Origin: Candidatus Gracilibacteria bacterium
Lineage (GTDB): Bacteria; Patescibacteriota; Gracilibacteria; UBA1369; UBA12473
DNA length: 64,000 nt
Reading direction: 5' to 3'
Assembly (NCBI GenBank): GCA_041658685.1
Contig: JBAZZS010000002.1
Coordinates: 1-64,000, forward strand
The notes under the pieces: model-generated
Database searches by the model: none
What the model was told of the DNA's origin: nothing
Seen by the model: only the letters and a program-made list of their open reading frames with translations
Translations under genes and position numbers: made by a program
Shown here: positions 17,333 to 26,329 of the stretch, piece by piece
Numbering within the stretch: the stretch's first letter is position 1
Layout: the number at the start of each line of letters is the position of its first letter

Positions 17333-17656
17333 CTACTCAAGCTCACTCCGCTTCGCTCCGTGAGTAGGGAAATCAACTCCTCCATGACTGCACGGATTGC
17401 ATCGTAAAATGCGCCACATGGATTTAAGCCCGCCACGGATCAATCCGTAACGCAAAATCGCCAAACGCGAATATTCGGAGCAGCTGGGCGTGAATCGACA
17501 AAAACCTCCCGGAAAATTATCTTTTAAAGGCCCGTGATCCGGGGACAAGGTCTTTTGATACAACCGAATCATGAGCAACGCCAATTGTTGCGGGATATGA
17601 ATCAGGGAGATGAAACACTCTTTGATAAAGGTGAGCATAGGCACGGAGAAAGACAT
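17333..17656 (-). CDS. yidD: Membrane protein insertion efficiency factor YidD
   Basis: 107 residues. The core is unmistakable: IRLYQKTLSP, FCRFTPSCSEYSRLAI and LRCNPCSHGGVD with the paired cysteines. YidD is a small amphipathic membrane-associated protein thought to assist YidC insertion. The start may be ATG 17656 or 17638 (18 bases later). The final residues (FPTHGAKRSELE) and the TAG stop are encoded by a hairpin repeat element (17342-17364), so the natural C-terminus seems to have been rewritten by that element. yidC is not in the window. Confidence 0.9.
   Translation of the reverse strand: MSFSVPMLTFIKECFISLIHIPQQLALLMIRLYQKTLSPDHGPLKDNFPGGFCRFTPSCSEYSRLAILRYGLIRGGLKSMWRILRCNPCSHGGVDFPTHGAKRSELE
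17342..17364 (-). repeat. Interspersed hairpin element A (stem CTCAC/GTGAG)
   Basis: On the minus strand the element reads CTCAC, GGAGCGAAGCGGA, GTGAG, a 5-bp stem around the AGCG/AGCG loop shared with the other elements of this window. An alternative wider pairing CTACTCA (17333-17339) with TGAGTAG (17361-17367) is also possible. It overlaps the yidD 3' end. Confidence 0.65.
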
Positions 17657-17671
17657 CTTTTAAGACCCGGG

Positions 17672-18799
17672 TTAGTGTAAGTCCAAACCGCCACAACGTA
17701 AAGGGAATATACATGTAAAACGCGATCCTTGCCCTACTTTACTTTCCGCCTCAATCGTCCCTCCATGCGCCTCCACCAAGGCTCGTGCAATGGTTAGCCC
17801 CACCCCAAGCCCCCCGGTTTCCCGAGACCTTGATTTATCGGCGCGATAAAACCGTTCAAAAATATGGGGTAAATCTTGTTGAGAAATTCCCTCTCCGTTG
17901 TCTTGCACCGCTATTTCAATCCCCTCTTTTTTAACGCGAACAGCGAGGGTGATTTTCCCTTTGGAGGGCGTATGGAGAATGGCATTGCTTAAAAGATTGA
18001 TCAAAATTTGTGAAAATTTATCTTTATCCACCTCCAGTTGCGGGGTTCCTTCAACACAAATGGAAAGTGTAATATCTTTCTTTTCATATTCCGGTTTCAT
18101 TTTCATCACCACCCCCTCGATCAATGATTTTGCATCATACGATTTAAAAATCATGCAAAGCGTTGGATTTTCCGTTACGGATAACGCGCGGACATCTTTC
18201 ACCATAAAGGCCAATCGATCGGTCTCTTCTTTTAAAAGTTCTATTGTTTTTTGAGTGAGTGCTTCTCCTTGAATGGTGCCATCGTGAAGGGCCTCCAAAT
18301 ACCCACTGATATTGGTCAAAGGCGTGGCAAGCTCATGCGCCACATTGGACATCAATTCTTTTCTCAGTTTTTCCATGGCTTCCAATTCCGAGGCCATGGC
18401 ATTCACCGAACGGCACAAATCCCCGATTTCATCCTTGCTGTGAGTCTCGATGCGATCTTTGTATTGTCCTCTTGCGATTTTTTGAGTGGTTTCAATCACT
18501 TTTTTTATAGGATTCACCCAAAATTTCGCAAACCAAAAACTGATCAAGCCCGCTAAAATTCCGCCCACCATTGCAGCCAAAGTAAAATAAATTTTTATAT
18601 CTCTTAAAAAAAGATCTTCCGGGGGCCGTCCACCTCCCTCGCCTCCCGGCCAAGGAAATTGCGGCGGATTTTCCCCGCCCAATAAATCCCTAAATTCCCG
18701 AGAAATAAAATAATGCGCCCCTAAAGAAACTAAAACCATCGTGCCCAAGGCCACGGCCATAAACCCCAAAAATAATTTGGTCTGAACTCTGATTTTCAT
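17672..18799 (-). CDS. Sensor histidine kinase with HAMP domain
   Basis: 375 residues. Membrane helices at about 8-30 and 69-92 enclose a short 38-residue extracellular loop rich in Pro/Gly. HAMP follows (about 93-145). The H-box is VAHELATPLTN with phospho-acceptor His155, then the N-box NLLSNAILHTP, G1 DNGEGIS and G2 GLGVGLTIA. It autophosphorylates and passes phosphate to the regulator encoded by the overlapping upstream gene (4-base ATGA overlap). The sensory loop is too short for a classic ligand domain, so the stimulus may be membrane or envelope related. It ends the VTC-DUF4956-CotH run. Confidence 0.93.
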   Translation of the reverse strand: MKIRVQTKLFLGFMAVALGTMVLVSLGAHYFISREFRDLLGGENPPQFPWPGGEGGGRPPEDLFLRDIKIYFTLAAMVGGILAGLISFWFAKFWVNPIKKVIETTQKIARGQYKDRIETHSKDEIGDLCRSVNAMASELEAMEKLRKELMSNVAHELATPLTNISGYLEALHDGTIQGEALTQKTIELLKEETDRLAFMVKDVRALSVTENPTLCMIFKSYDAKSLIEGVVMKMKPEYEKKDITLSICVEGTPQLEVDKDKFSQILINLLSNAILHTPSKGKITLAVRVKKEGIEIAVQDNGEGISQQDLPHIFERFYRADKSRSRETGGLGVGLTIARALVEAHGGTIEAESKVGQGSRFTCIFPLRCGGLDLH

Positions 18800-19482
18800 A
18801 CTTCTTTGAATTTATAACCTATGCCAAAAACGGACTGAATGTAGCGAGGTTTTTTTGCATCATCTCCCAGCTTTTTACGTATATTTTTAATGTGCACATC
18901 CATGGTCCGATCAAAAACAAGTTTTGAATGGCTTTCATAGATATTTTCCATCAATTTTTCCCGAGAAAAAACATGTCCCGGGTGAGAAGCCAATACTTGA
19001 AGCAACTTAAATTCCAAAGCGGAAAGCTCAATGATTTTCCCCCCTTTTTTTACTTCAAATTTAGCCCCGTCCAAAGTTAAATCGTTGATTTTAAATTTTT
19101 CCTCAAGAGAAACTTCCGGATTTGATCTTCTCAACAACGCTTTGATTCGCGCCATCAATTCCTTGGGACTGAATGGCTTTGTAACATAATCATCTCCCCC
19201 CAATTCTAAACCGATAATTTTCTCAATTTCTTCTCCTTTTGCGGTCAAAAAAATCACCGGCGTTTTCGAGGAAAAACGAATTTTTTTTAAAATTTCCAAG
19301 CCTTCCATGCCCGGCAACATCCGATCCAAAATAATGCAATCCGCTTGAATCGTTTCCGCTAAGCGAAGTCCTTCTTTCCCGTCCAAAGTCGTGATCGCGC
19401 GAAAGCCCTCTTTTTCGCAATAAAGTTTCACCAAATCAGCGATATGGGGGTCATCTTCGATGATAAGAATCGTGTTTTGCAT
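18796..19482 (-). CDS. OmpR/PhoB-family response regulator
   Basis: 228 residues from the ATG at 19482. The receiver domain has IIEDDP, phospho-acceptor Asp53 (ILDRMLPG), Thr80-Ala-Lys82 and Lys102. The C-terminal winged helix (about 130-228) holds the ELSALEFKLL and MDVHIKNIRKKL segments of the OmpR/PhoB type. It is a DNA-binding partner of the adjacent kinase. It lies 49 bases after cotH on the same strand; its own promoter is not obvious, so it may be part of the VTC-DUF4956-cotH transcript and regulate it. Confidence 0.94.
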   Translation of the reverse strand: MQNTILIIEDDPHIADLVKLYCEKEGFRAITTLDGKEGLRLAETIQADCIILDRMLPGMEGLEILKKIRFSSKTPVIFLTAKGEEIEKIIGLELGGDDYVTKPFSPKELMARIKALLRRSNPEVSLEEKFKINDLTLDGAKFEVKKGGKIIELSALEFKLLQVLASHPGHVFSREKLMENIYESHSKLVFDRTMDVHIKNIRKKLGDDAKKPRYIQSVFGIGYKFKEV

Positions 19483-19531
19483 CCAGTGAAGTGTATAAGG
19501 AAGAGAAAAACGAAGCAAGCCGCTTCTCGGG

Positions 19532-21136
19532 TCAAAAAGGGGTCGTCGACGGAGCCAAAAGCTCCGTGGTTTTTAAATACGCATGTCGCTCCTCCACAAA
19601 AGTGCGAACCAACTCGACCGCCTCCTCGAATGCCGTCTGATCCACGATGGCGTGTTCTGTGTTGTAAGTCGTAATAAGGGTCGCGAATTGATCAATGATC
19701 GGAGTGATTAAATCTTGTTCATAAATTTTTTCATACAACAAACGATAACGCTCCTCATACAAAGTCAAAAATTCTTGGGTTGCTAAAAAACGTTCTTTTA
19801 AAAGATGATTTCCCTTATTCATCCCTCCTTCACCTCGTTGATTTTGGTCGCCGTCAACCTCTGCATTGACATTGACCTCAAACATCTGCCCAAACTGCCC
19901 ATCATTTTCCCAATAAATACCCAAAGAAGCGCCTCCTCCCATCCCCAGTTTCCCAAGACTTTCATTCGCGTCCCACGATAAAATCGTAAATCGTTCGGTC
20001 TCAAAATCATAATAAAGATAATAATTATTCCCCATGCCTGCCAAGGAATCACTGTTGGAAAGTAAGTTTTGGGCCGCCAAATAATCGGCAAAAGCGATCA
20101 CTTCCAAATAATCATCCAGTTGAGCGGCAAATTCTTCATCCGTGGACTCACTTACAAATCGGATGAATTTAATTAAAGGAGTCATGTCTGCATCATTGAT
20201 GGCTGTTTTTTGTTCAAAAATTTCTGCATATTCGGTGGGGTCTTCTCCCAAATAACTGAAATCGTTCCCCACTTGCACCACTTTATATAAAACACTGTTC
20301 GATTCCGGGAAATATTCATCGATGTAATGCTGATCCGGTTGTTCGGCCAAGGTGTAAAGCAAAGGGTCGGACGAAGCGGTCAATTGTAAAGCCACATAAA
20401 CGGATTTGGGCGCCAGAATTCCGACGCTGTTCAATACCTCGTTGGTGACGGGTTCTTGCAAAAGCGATTCGTCTTTTGATATGCCACTTGTGCGCAAAGC
20501 AATCTCCGAATATCCCCCATAACACTGCCCTGTCACAAATTCATCAAATTTAAGAAGATAAGGAATATTATTGCTCTCTTGTTTTTGACTGTCTGCAGTG
20601 ATGCCCTCGGAGACCTTTTGGCCCAAGACTTCTTGAGCGTGAAATCCTCCTTGAGGTCCAAACCCTGCCGGAGGCTCAAATCCCTCGGGGAACACCATCC
20701 CTTCCGGCGGTTGAAAGCCCTCGGGGAAATCCATGCCTGCCGGAGGCTCAAATCCACCCATTCCTCCCCCCATTCCTCCCCCCACCGCGGTCCGCAACGA
20801 CGCATTCCCTTTCAATCGAATCCCCACATTATTCAGCCTTGTGCCATCGATGATCACATCCACGGCAAAATAATCTTTTCGATCCGTTTCCAAATAAGTT
20901 TCATTGAGCGTCTCATACAAATCATCGGTTCCGAGAATTTGAATTTCATGCACTTGAGTTTCATCAAATAAATCGACTATTCCCTCTTGATTTGCGGTGC
21001 AAGTTTGGAGCTGCACGGTATCACTCGACGTGTAAGCCGTGATATTGAAATCCCCTAAAACCCAAACCCCGCCCAATGTCAAAAAAAGGAAAGTGATCGG
21101 GAGCCATTTATGACGTTGGATGAGCATTTTTTTCAT
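19532..21136 (-). CDS. cotH: CotH-family protein kinase-like protein, exported
   Basis: 534 residues. The N-terminal 30 residues form an uncleaved or cleaved signal/anchor helix (KWLPITFLFLTLGGVWVL). The CotH fold follows: GIRLKGNASL, then after an insertion SNSDSLAGMGNNYYLYYD and ILSWDANESLG, the region that carries the kinase-like active-site acids in CotH proteins. Residues about 118-165 are a repeated Gly/Pro/Phe segment (FEPPAG, FPEGF, FQPPEG), low complexity and inserted inside the fold. CotH kinases phosphorylate spore-coat or surface proteins in spore formers; here the target is unknown. The ATG overlaps the DUF4956 stop by 4 bases. Confidence 0.88.
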   Translation of the reverse strand: MKKMLIQRHKWLPITFLFLTLGGVWVLGDFNITAYTSSDTVQLQTCTANQEGIVDLFDETQVHEIQILGTDDLYETLNETYLETDRKDYFAVDVIIDGTRLNNVGIRLKGNASLRTAVGGGMGGGMGGFEPPAGMDFPEGFQPPEGMVFPEGFEPPAGFGPQGGFHAQEVLGQKVSEGITADSQKQESNNIPYLLKFDEFVTGQCYGGYSEIALRTSGISKDESLLQEPVTNEVLNSVGILAPKSVYVALQLTASSDPLLYTLAEQPDQHYIDEYFPESNSVLYKVVQVGNDFSYLGEDPTEYAEIFEQKTAINDADMTPLIKFIRFVSESTDEEFAAQLDDYLEVIAFADYLAAQNLLSNSDSLAGMGNNYYLYYDFETERFTILSWDANESLGKLGMGGGASLGIYWENDGQFGQMFEVNVNAEVDGDQNQRGEGGMNKGNHLLKERFLATQEFLTLYEERYRLLYEKIYEQDLITPIIDQFATLITTYNTEHAIVDQTAFEEAVELVRTFVEERHAYLKTTELLAPSTTPF

Positions 21137-21837
21137 AAATCCGTGTTGTTATACCCGGTGATCAAGGTCACCTTATTGTTCCCGTTGAGCTGTTTGATCT
21201 CTTCCAAAAATTCGCGCGTATTGATTTTTTCCTTGGGAGAAATACTGTAAATCACCTCGGTCAACATCCCGGAATGAACGGAATCCACACTGATCAAATC
21301 CGATGCTTTCGTGTATTTCACCAAGGCCTCATTGAATGAGGTATCAAAATTGAGGTTATTGGGAACCTGAATTTTAAGGAGAAGATTGACCGCGGTTTGA
21401 GCATACCAATTAAAACGATTCATGATTAAAATGGCGCAACTGATAAAAACCGTGGCAAGGATCGCCAAAAGATAAAATTGCGTGCCGGCCGCCATCCCGA
21501 TCGCCATGGCGAAAAAGATAAATCCAACATCCCGAGTTTCCTTTACCGCATTGCGGAAACGGATGATGGAAAGCGCTCCCACCAATGAAAAGGCGCGAGC
21601 GATATTGGACCCGACAATCAACATGATCAATGCCGTGATCATCCCCATAATCACAAGGGTATGGACAAAACTTTGCGTGTAGGACATGCCTTTGTGCGTG
21701 ATTTTATACACATAAGCAATGCCTCCGGTGAGGATAAAGCTCAATGTTAAAGCCAAAATCACATCCGTTACCGTAAAAGCCCCGGATAAATCTTGAAAAT
21801 TCAACTGATCTTGAAGGGCTTGAAAAAAAGAATCCAT
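21133..21837 (-). CDS. DUF4956 membrane protein
   Basis: 234 residues with four membrane spans between about 25 and 145. The conserved section GALSIIRFRNAVKETRDVGFIFFAMAIGM... (positions about 92-120; shown in part) is the DUF4956 hallmark. A soluble C-terminal domain (about 150-234) of alpha/beta character follows. It overlaps cotH by 4 bases and follows the VTC gene by 9 bases. VTC, DUF4956 and CotH genes commonly neighbour each other in bacteria, which suggests a joint, undefined surface or polyphosphate-linked task. Confidence 0.85.
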   Translation of the reverse strand: MDSFFQALQDQLNFQDLSGAFTVTDVILALTLSFILTGGIAYVYKITHKGMSYTQSFVHTLVIMGMITALIMLIVGSNIARAFSLVGALSIIRFRNAVKETRDVGFIFFAMAIGMAAGTQFYLLAILATVFISCAILIMNRFNWYAQTAVNLLLKIQVPNNLNFDTSFNEALVKYTKASDLISVDSVHSGMLTEVIYSISPKEKINTREFLEEIKQLNGNNKVTLITGYNNTDL

Positions 21838-21846
21838 AAAAAAGGG

Positions 21847-22608
21847 TTAAAGAGAAATAAAAAAACGAGAAGAAGGCACTTTTTCCGAAACTTCCAAACT
21901 TTGACAATATTTGCTCACCCGAATAAGTTTTAAATTGCTCTCTCCCACAAATTCGGTCAGCCAATACGGAACACGTTCGTTGACTTTGATTTCCATAATC
22001 ACATGATGAAGGGCTAACAGGGATTCCCCTTTTGCTTTTGACCTGAGATCCAAATCGTGAGTTCGATAATGAAGATCCGTATCAAATGTCACTCGCAGGC
22101 CCTCGTCATAATCCGTTCCCAAATAGGCTTTTCTGAAATAGCTCACCACGGAAGTCGGCTCCAGATTATAACGAAGAACCATTTCATGAATTTCTTCAGC
22201 GATGGATCTTTCTTCAGGAAGCAAAATCTCGGGGATGGACTTTCCTGAACACAATTCCAAGGCGTCTTGATAAGCCAGGCGGAGGCGACGTTTTTGCGTC
22301 ACCCGATCCAAACGCTGTTTGATTTCCACAAAAACTTTTGTTTGGTCAGTCAGGGGTTCCGACGATTCATAATGTCGAATCCTCAATTTTCTTCGAAATT
22401 TGATGCCTTCGATTTTTTCCCAATAAAAATGATATTTCGAGGAATCATAATATAAACTTGAAAGACGATATTTCCCTCCCCGACCATAAGTATCCGGATG
22501 CAAATAGCCTTGAATTTTATTCTCAAAATGAGCGGCCTGCTCCGATGTTAATAAATATTTAAGTTCGAACCGATTGAATTTTCGAATGATTCCCGAAACA
22601 TTTCGCAT
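21847..22608 (-). CDS. VTC domain protein (polyphosphate-polymerase-like)
   Basis: 253 residues from the ATG at 22608 (a TTG upstream at 22626 is in frame). It has the VTC tunnel-fold features: FNRFELKYLL, then YRLSSLYYDSS, a basic FRRKLRIRHYE strand, FVEIKQRLD and a late IMEIKVNERVPYW strand with the acidic metal residues. Yeast Vtc4 makes polyphosphate from ATP in this fold. Bacterial relatives without SPX domains are of uncertain activity. It starts the cassette, with no strong promoter found in the 91-base gap upstream. Confidence 0.85.
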   Translation of the reverse strand: MRNVSGIIRKFNRFELKYLLTSEQAAHFENKIQGYLHPDTYGRGGKYRLSSLYYDSSKYHFYWEKIEGIKFRRKLRIRHYESSEPLTDQTKVFVEIKQRLDRVTQKRRLRLAYQDALELCSGKSIPEILLPEERSIAEEIHEMVLRYNLEPTSVVSYFRKAYLGTDYDEGLRVTFDTDLHYRTHDLDLRSKAKGESLLALHHVIMEIKVNERVPYWLTEFVGESNLKLIRVSKYCQSLEVSEKVPSSRFFISL

Positions 22609-22699
22609 GGCAAAAAAGACAATCAAAAGATGAATGATTGTTTTTTAATCGCTCTTTAAGAAGGAAAGATGAGGAAAATGTGAAAAAGTTGTGAACTTT

Positions 22700-23872
22700 T
22701 TAGTACCCGTACAAAAAGGCCGGGTTGATCTTTACGCCATCACAAGTGAGCTCTATGTGCAAATGAATCCCGGTTTTCCCGTATACACGACCCGTATTTC
22801 CTTGGTTTGATATGATTTGTCCCGTAGTCACATAATCTCCCACTTGAACATGAACGGTTGAATTGTGAGCGTATAACGATTGGCAATTTCCCAACGGGGT
22901 ATCTCCATGATTGATCACAATCACATTCCCGTAACCTCCGCTATAGGAACCATCGGATACCGCGCGAGTCACGGTTCCATCTCGAATTGCGACCACCGGC
23001 GGCTTACTGGTGTCTGAAATATCAATCGCATAGTGTCCCCAGTGGAACCATTGAGTGATCGCCCCTGCGGTGGGTCTGACCCATCCTTCCCCTGCATCCA
23101 CCACATCCACATCCATGTTCGTGGCTTCCGTATAGTAATCTCCTTTAATGGTGGTGCTTGCGGTTGTGACCGTAGCGGTCGTGGTATAAACCGGCGGTTC
23201 ATAGGGTTTTTCTCCTCCCACCACAAAAATCTTGGCCCCGGCTTCAACGGCTCCATCTTCCGAAAGATTATTCATGGCAATGGTGCGTGTTTTCATGGCA
23301 TCCTTTTCTTCATCGGTTCCGTCATAATATTTAGCATAAAGTTTATCGAGATTTTCCCCGCTTTTTACCGTAGCTTCATATCCGTTTGCGGGCGGAATAC
23401 GGAGTTGTTGTCCCACTTTTAAATAATTCACATTTCCAAGCGCGGTATTGGCCCACAAAATGGTATTGGCATTCAAGCCATACCGATACGCGATGACCGA
23501 CAACGTGTCTCCGCTTTGGACCTCATGGGTCACCCATTCATTCCCGCGATTCAAATATTGCGCTTCTCCTTCCCAAGGAGTGACCTTGGCCAAATACCCT
23601 TCATCATCGGTCACGAGATTCACCGAAGTATCAATCGCCAAATAATCCGAGGATTCATAACTACCCCCAATATCATAAGCGCTGGTCAAACTCACGGAGT
23701 TGACCACAAAAATAAACAAAGCGAGAACCATGACTCGTTGAAAGAGCTGCTGAGCCGGAGAAGTGCCACTCAAGGGGTGAACGAAGCGTTGGCGAGCATT
23801 TTCCGCGCAGAGCTTCATGCGACCTTGGAGCTGGCGAACTCGTGCGAATTCGGTCCGCATCTTGCCAAACAT
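22700..23872 (-). CDS. LysM and M23 (LytM-type) peptidoglycan endopeptidase
   Basis: 390 residues from the ATG at 23872. A basic cytoplasmic N-terminus of about 45 residues precedes one hydrophobic anchor (VMVLALFIFVVNSVSL). One LysM domain is clear (VQSGDTLSVIAYRYGLNANTI), and a second LysM-like stretch follows (VKSGENLDKLY). The C-terminal M23 domain has zinc ligands in HYAID (H-x-x-x-D) and HLHIE (H-x-H). It would cleave peptide cross-links in peptidoglycan. The C-terminus ends FLYGY. It lies downstream of mutL on the opposite, divergent strand. Confidence 0.9.
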   Translation of the reverse strand: MFGKMRTEFARVRQLQGRMKLCAENARQRFVHPLSGTSPAQQLFQRVMVLALFIFVVNSVSLTSAYDIGGSYESSDYLAIDTSVNLVTDDEGYLAKVTPWEGEAQYLNRGNEWVTHEVQSGDTLSVIAYRYGLNANTILWANTALGNVNYLKVGQQLRIPPANGYEATVKSGENLDKLYAKYYDGTDEEKDAMKTRTIAMNNLSEDGAVEAGAKIFVVGGEKPYEPPVYTTTATVTTASTTIKGDYYTEATNMDVDVVDAGEGWVRPTAGAITQWFHWGHYAIDISDTSKPPVVAIRDGTVTRAVSDGSYSGGYGNVIVINHGDTPLGNCQSLYAHNSTVHVQVGDYVTTGQIISNQGNTGRVYGKTGIHLHIELTCDGVKINPAFLYGY

Positions 23873-23994
23873 TTTGTAGTGACGCTCCTTGCGGGCGTCC
23901 AAGTTGACGGTACTAATGGGTCTCGGGGTTAGGACTAAAAACTAAATTTAGACTTCACTCATTGCTCATTTCGTCACGTTTACTTTTTTACTTT

Positions 23995-24073
23995 TAAGAT
24001 ATTACCCATGCTTGGCACCCAAAGTCAATGCAAATCGTTTACTTATTTATTTTTTATATTTTGGGTAATCTTA
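23995..24073. other. Inverted repeat in the mutL / M23-peptidase divergent intergenic region
   Basis: In the 282-base gap between the two divergent genes, TAAGATATTACCCA (23995-24008) is repeated in inverted orientation as TGGGTAATCTTA (24062-24073), identical except for two extra bases in the first arm. The spacer is 53 bases and A/T-rich. It could be a regulatory double site or a long hairpin. The rest of the gap holds no gene that I can support. Confidence 0.45.
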
Positions 24074-24154
24074 TCGGGCCATGTGAATACAAAATGACAC
24101 AGATTAAAACGTCTCATCTTGCCTTTTATGGCATCTATATGCGAAGCTAGGGAC

Positions 24155-26185
24155 ATGGGCTCCATACGCGTTCTCCCCGACACTCTCATCAATCAAATCG
24201 CGGCCGGCGAAGTCATTGAACGGCCGGCTTCGGTGGTGAAAGAATTGGTGGAAAATTCGATTGATGCCAAAGCCACGCACATCACAGTTGAAATTGTGAA
24301 AGGCGGGATTGAAAAAATCATTATTACGGATGATGGGATCGGAATGGATGAAAGTGATGCCCGGTTGTCTTTTGACCGACATGCCACGAGTAAAATCGCG
24401 TCTTTCGAAGATCTTTTTAAGATTCAAACCTTGGGATTTCGAGGGGAAGCGTTGGCCAGCATTGCGTCGGTTTCTTCGATCACACTCCAAACTAAAACCG
24501 CACAAGCGCTGGGAGGGATTCGACTGGAAATGGAAGGCGGAAAAAACGCCACGGTCACGGCCACGGGATGCTCCAATGGAACCAAACTCGAGGTAGCGAA
24601 TCTTTTTTTTAACACTCCGGCGCGAAAAAAATATCTCAAAAGCGACCCCACCGAATATCGCCATGTGCTTGAAACGCTTCAGGCCAGTGCGTTGGCGCAC
24701 CCGGAAATCACGTTTCGATTTGTATCCAATGGCCGCACCATTTTTGATCTGTTAAAAACGACGGATTTAAAGGCGCGCATCGGTGGATTGTTTGGCCGTG
24801 CCGTGAGTGAAGAAATGATTCCGATTTTTTACGGAGGACGAGACATTCAATTGAGCGGCTTTATCGGAAAACCGCATGTGGCAAGAACCACGCGCGGGTA
24901 TCAATATTTTATTATCAATGGACGACCCGTGCAGGACACGCGGTTGGGGTATGCGATTAAAGAAGGTTATTCCAACCTGATTCCCGCCAGCCAATACCCG
25001 GTGTTTGTCGTGGGAGTGACCATTGCTCCGGCCAAGATCGACGTCAATGTCCATCCGCGAAAACTTGAGGTTCGATTTGCGGACCCGCATGAGATTTTTC
25101 GTGTTTTAAAATCGAGCACCGAATCCTCCCTGGGAAAAACGTCCATTATTCATAATGCGCCGTTGCGAACCGATGACCTTGATATGCCGGCGTTTTTGCG
25201 AAAATCATCGATCAAGGCCGTGGAACCGCAAAAATTAAAATTTGAAGAAGCCGGAGAAACGTATAACCCCTCGATTGCCGCCACTATGCCGTGGAGCGAA
25301 CCTGCCGGGAGTCATTTTGCCCCAACGCCTCGTATGTTTGGAGGTGCTGCCCCCATTTCAGGGGGACTTTCTTCTGCAGACACCGAAACTCTTAGTGCCC
25401 GGCGTGAATATTTACTCAAACGACGCGCGGAACGGTTGGCGGCGCAAGGGATTGATCCGAACACCACTATGAATTCGACCCCTGCGACTTCTTTCAGTTC
25501 CCCGACGGTTGCTTCATCGATTCCCCTCACGGTTACGGCAACTCCAAGTTCCTCCTCTTTTGAAACTCCCCTGGTTGAATTTTCTCAATCTTTTAATGAA
25601 GCGCGACCTCAAGGTCGCATTCGCCCGATTGCTCAACTCAAAAACAGCTACATTCTTGCCGAAGATGAGGAGGGCCTCCTGATTGTGGATCAGCATGCGG
25701 CGCACGAGCGCGTGATGCTTGAAAAATTTAAGGCGCGGGAAGCAGATCGCAGTATGGCCAAACAACCGTTGCTCACGCCCCTTCATCTCGACCTCGATTA
25801 TCGCGAAAAAGCGCTGATGGAAGAAAATCTTGAGCTTTTAACTTCGCTGGGATTTGAAATTCATTCGTTTGGAGGAAATAGCTATGCCGTGGATGCGGTG
25901 CCGGACTTTTTGGCGCAAGATCCGATCGAGGATATCATCAAAGGATTTCTCAACGACCTGATGAACAACGAGCCCCCCAAAGAGTCTACGCGGCGACATG
26001 ATCATGCGTTGCACACCTTGTCGTGTCGGGCCGCAGCCAAATTCGGGCAAAAATTATCGCATTACGAACAAGAAGCGCTTATTCAATCTTTGATGGCCAC
26101 GGAAAATGGCTCGGCGTGCGCGCATGGCAGACCCACTCTTTTCCGAATTACGTTTACGGAGTTGGAGAGAAAATTCGGGAGATAA
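24155..26185 (+). CDS. mutL: DNA mismatch repair protein MutL, endonuclease type
   Basis: 676 residues from the ATG at 24155, which gives the classic MutL beginning (RVLPDTLINQIAAGEVIERP). The GHKL ATPase has LVENSIDA, DGIGMDE and GFRGEALASI. A variable Pro/Ser/Thr linker spans about 380-480. The C-terminal domain carries DQHAAHERVMLE (from Asp512), matching the endonuclease motif D-Q-H-A-x2-E-x4-E, plus SCRAAAKFGQ and CAHGRPT. It is therefore a nicking MutL, as in bacteria without MutH. mutS is not in this window. Two upstream in-frame ATGs (24119, 24128) give non-homologous extra residues. Confidence 0.95.
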   Translation: MGSIRVLPDTLINQIAAGEVIERPASVVKELVENSIDAKATHITVEIVKGGIEKIIITDDGIGMDESDARLSFDRHATSKIASFEDLFKIQTLGFRGEALASIASVSSITLQTKTAQALGGIRLEMEGGKNATVTATGCSNGTKLEVANLFFNTPARKKYLKSDPTEYRHVLETLQASALAHPEITFRFVSNGRTIFDLLKTTDLKARIGGLFGRAVSEEMIPIFYGGRDIQLSGFIGKPHVARTTRGYQYFIINGRPVQDTRLGYAIKEGYSNLIPASQYPVFVVGVTIAPAKIDVNVHPRKLEVRFADPHEIFRVLKSSTESSLGKTSIIHNAPLRTDDLDMPAFLRKSSIKAVEPQKLKFEEAGETYNPSIAATMPWSEPAGSHFAPTPRMFGGAAPISGGLSSADTETLSARREYLLKRRAERLAAQGIDPNTTMNSTPATSFSSPTVASSIPLTVTATPSSSSFETPLVEFSQSFNEARPQGRIRPIAQLKNSYILAEDEEGLLIVDQHAAHERVMLEKFKAREADRSMAKQPLLTPLHLDLDYREKALMEENLELLTSLGFEIHSFGGNSYAVDAVPDFLAQDPIEDIIKGFLNDLMNNEPPKESTRRHDHALHTLSCRAAAKFGQKLSHYEQEALIQSLMATENGSACAHGRPTLFRITFTELERKFGR

Positions 26186-26329
26186 TGACCTATCTATTTA
26201 ATTTTATCTTTACACCAAAGGGACCTTTTCTTAAGAGACGGTCAAGTCGTTCTTGTTATACTTTATAGACCACCCTTGTTGTCCATGGCAGGGTAATCCC
26301 CTTTTTCTATTTTTTAATTTTATTAAAAC

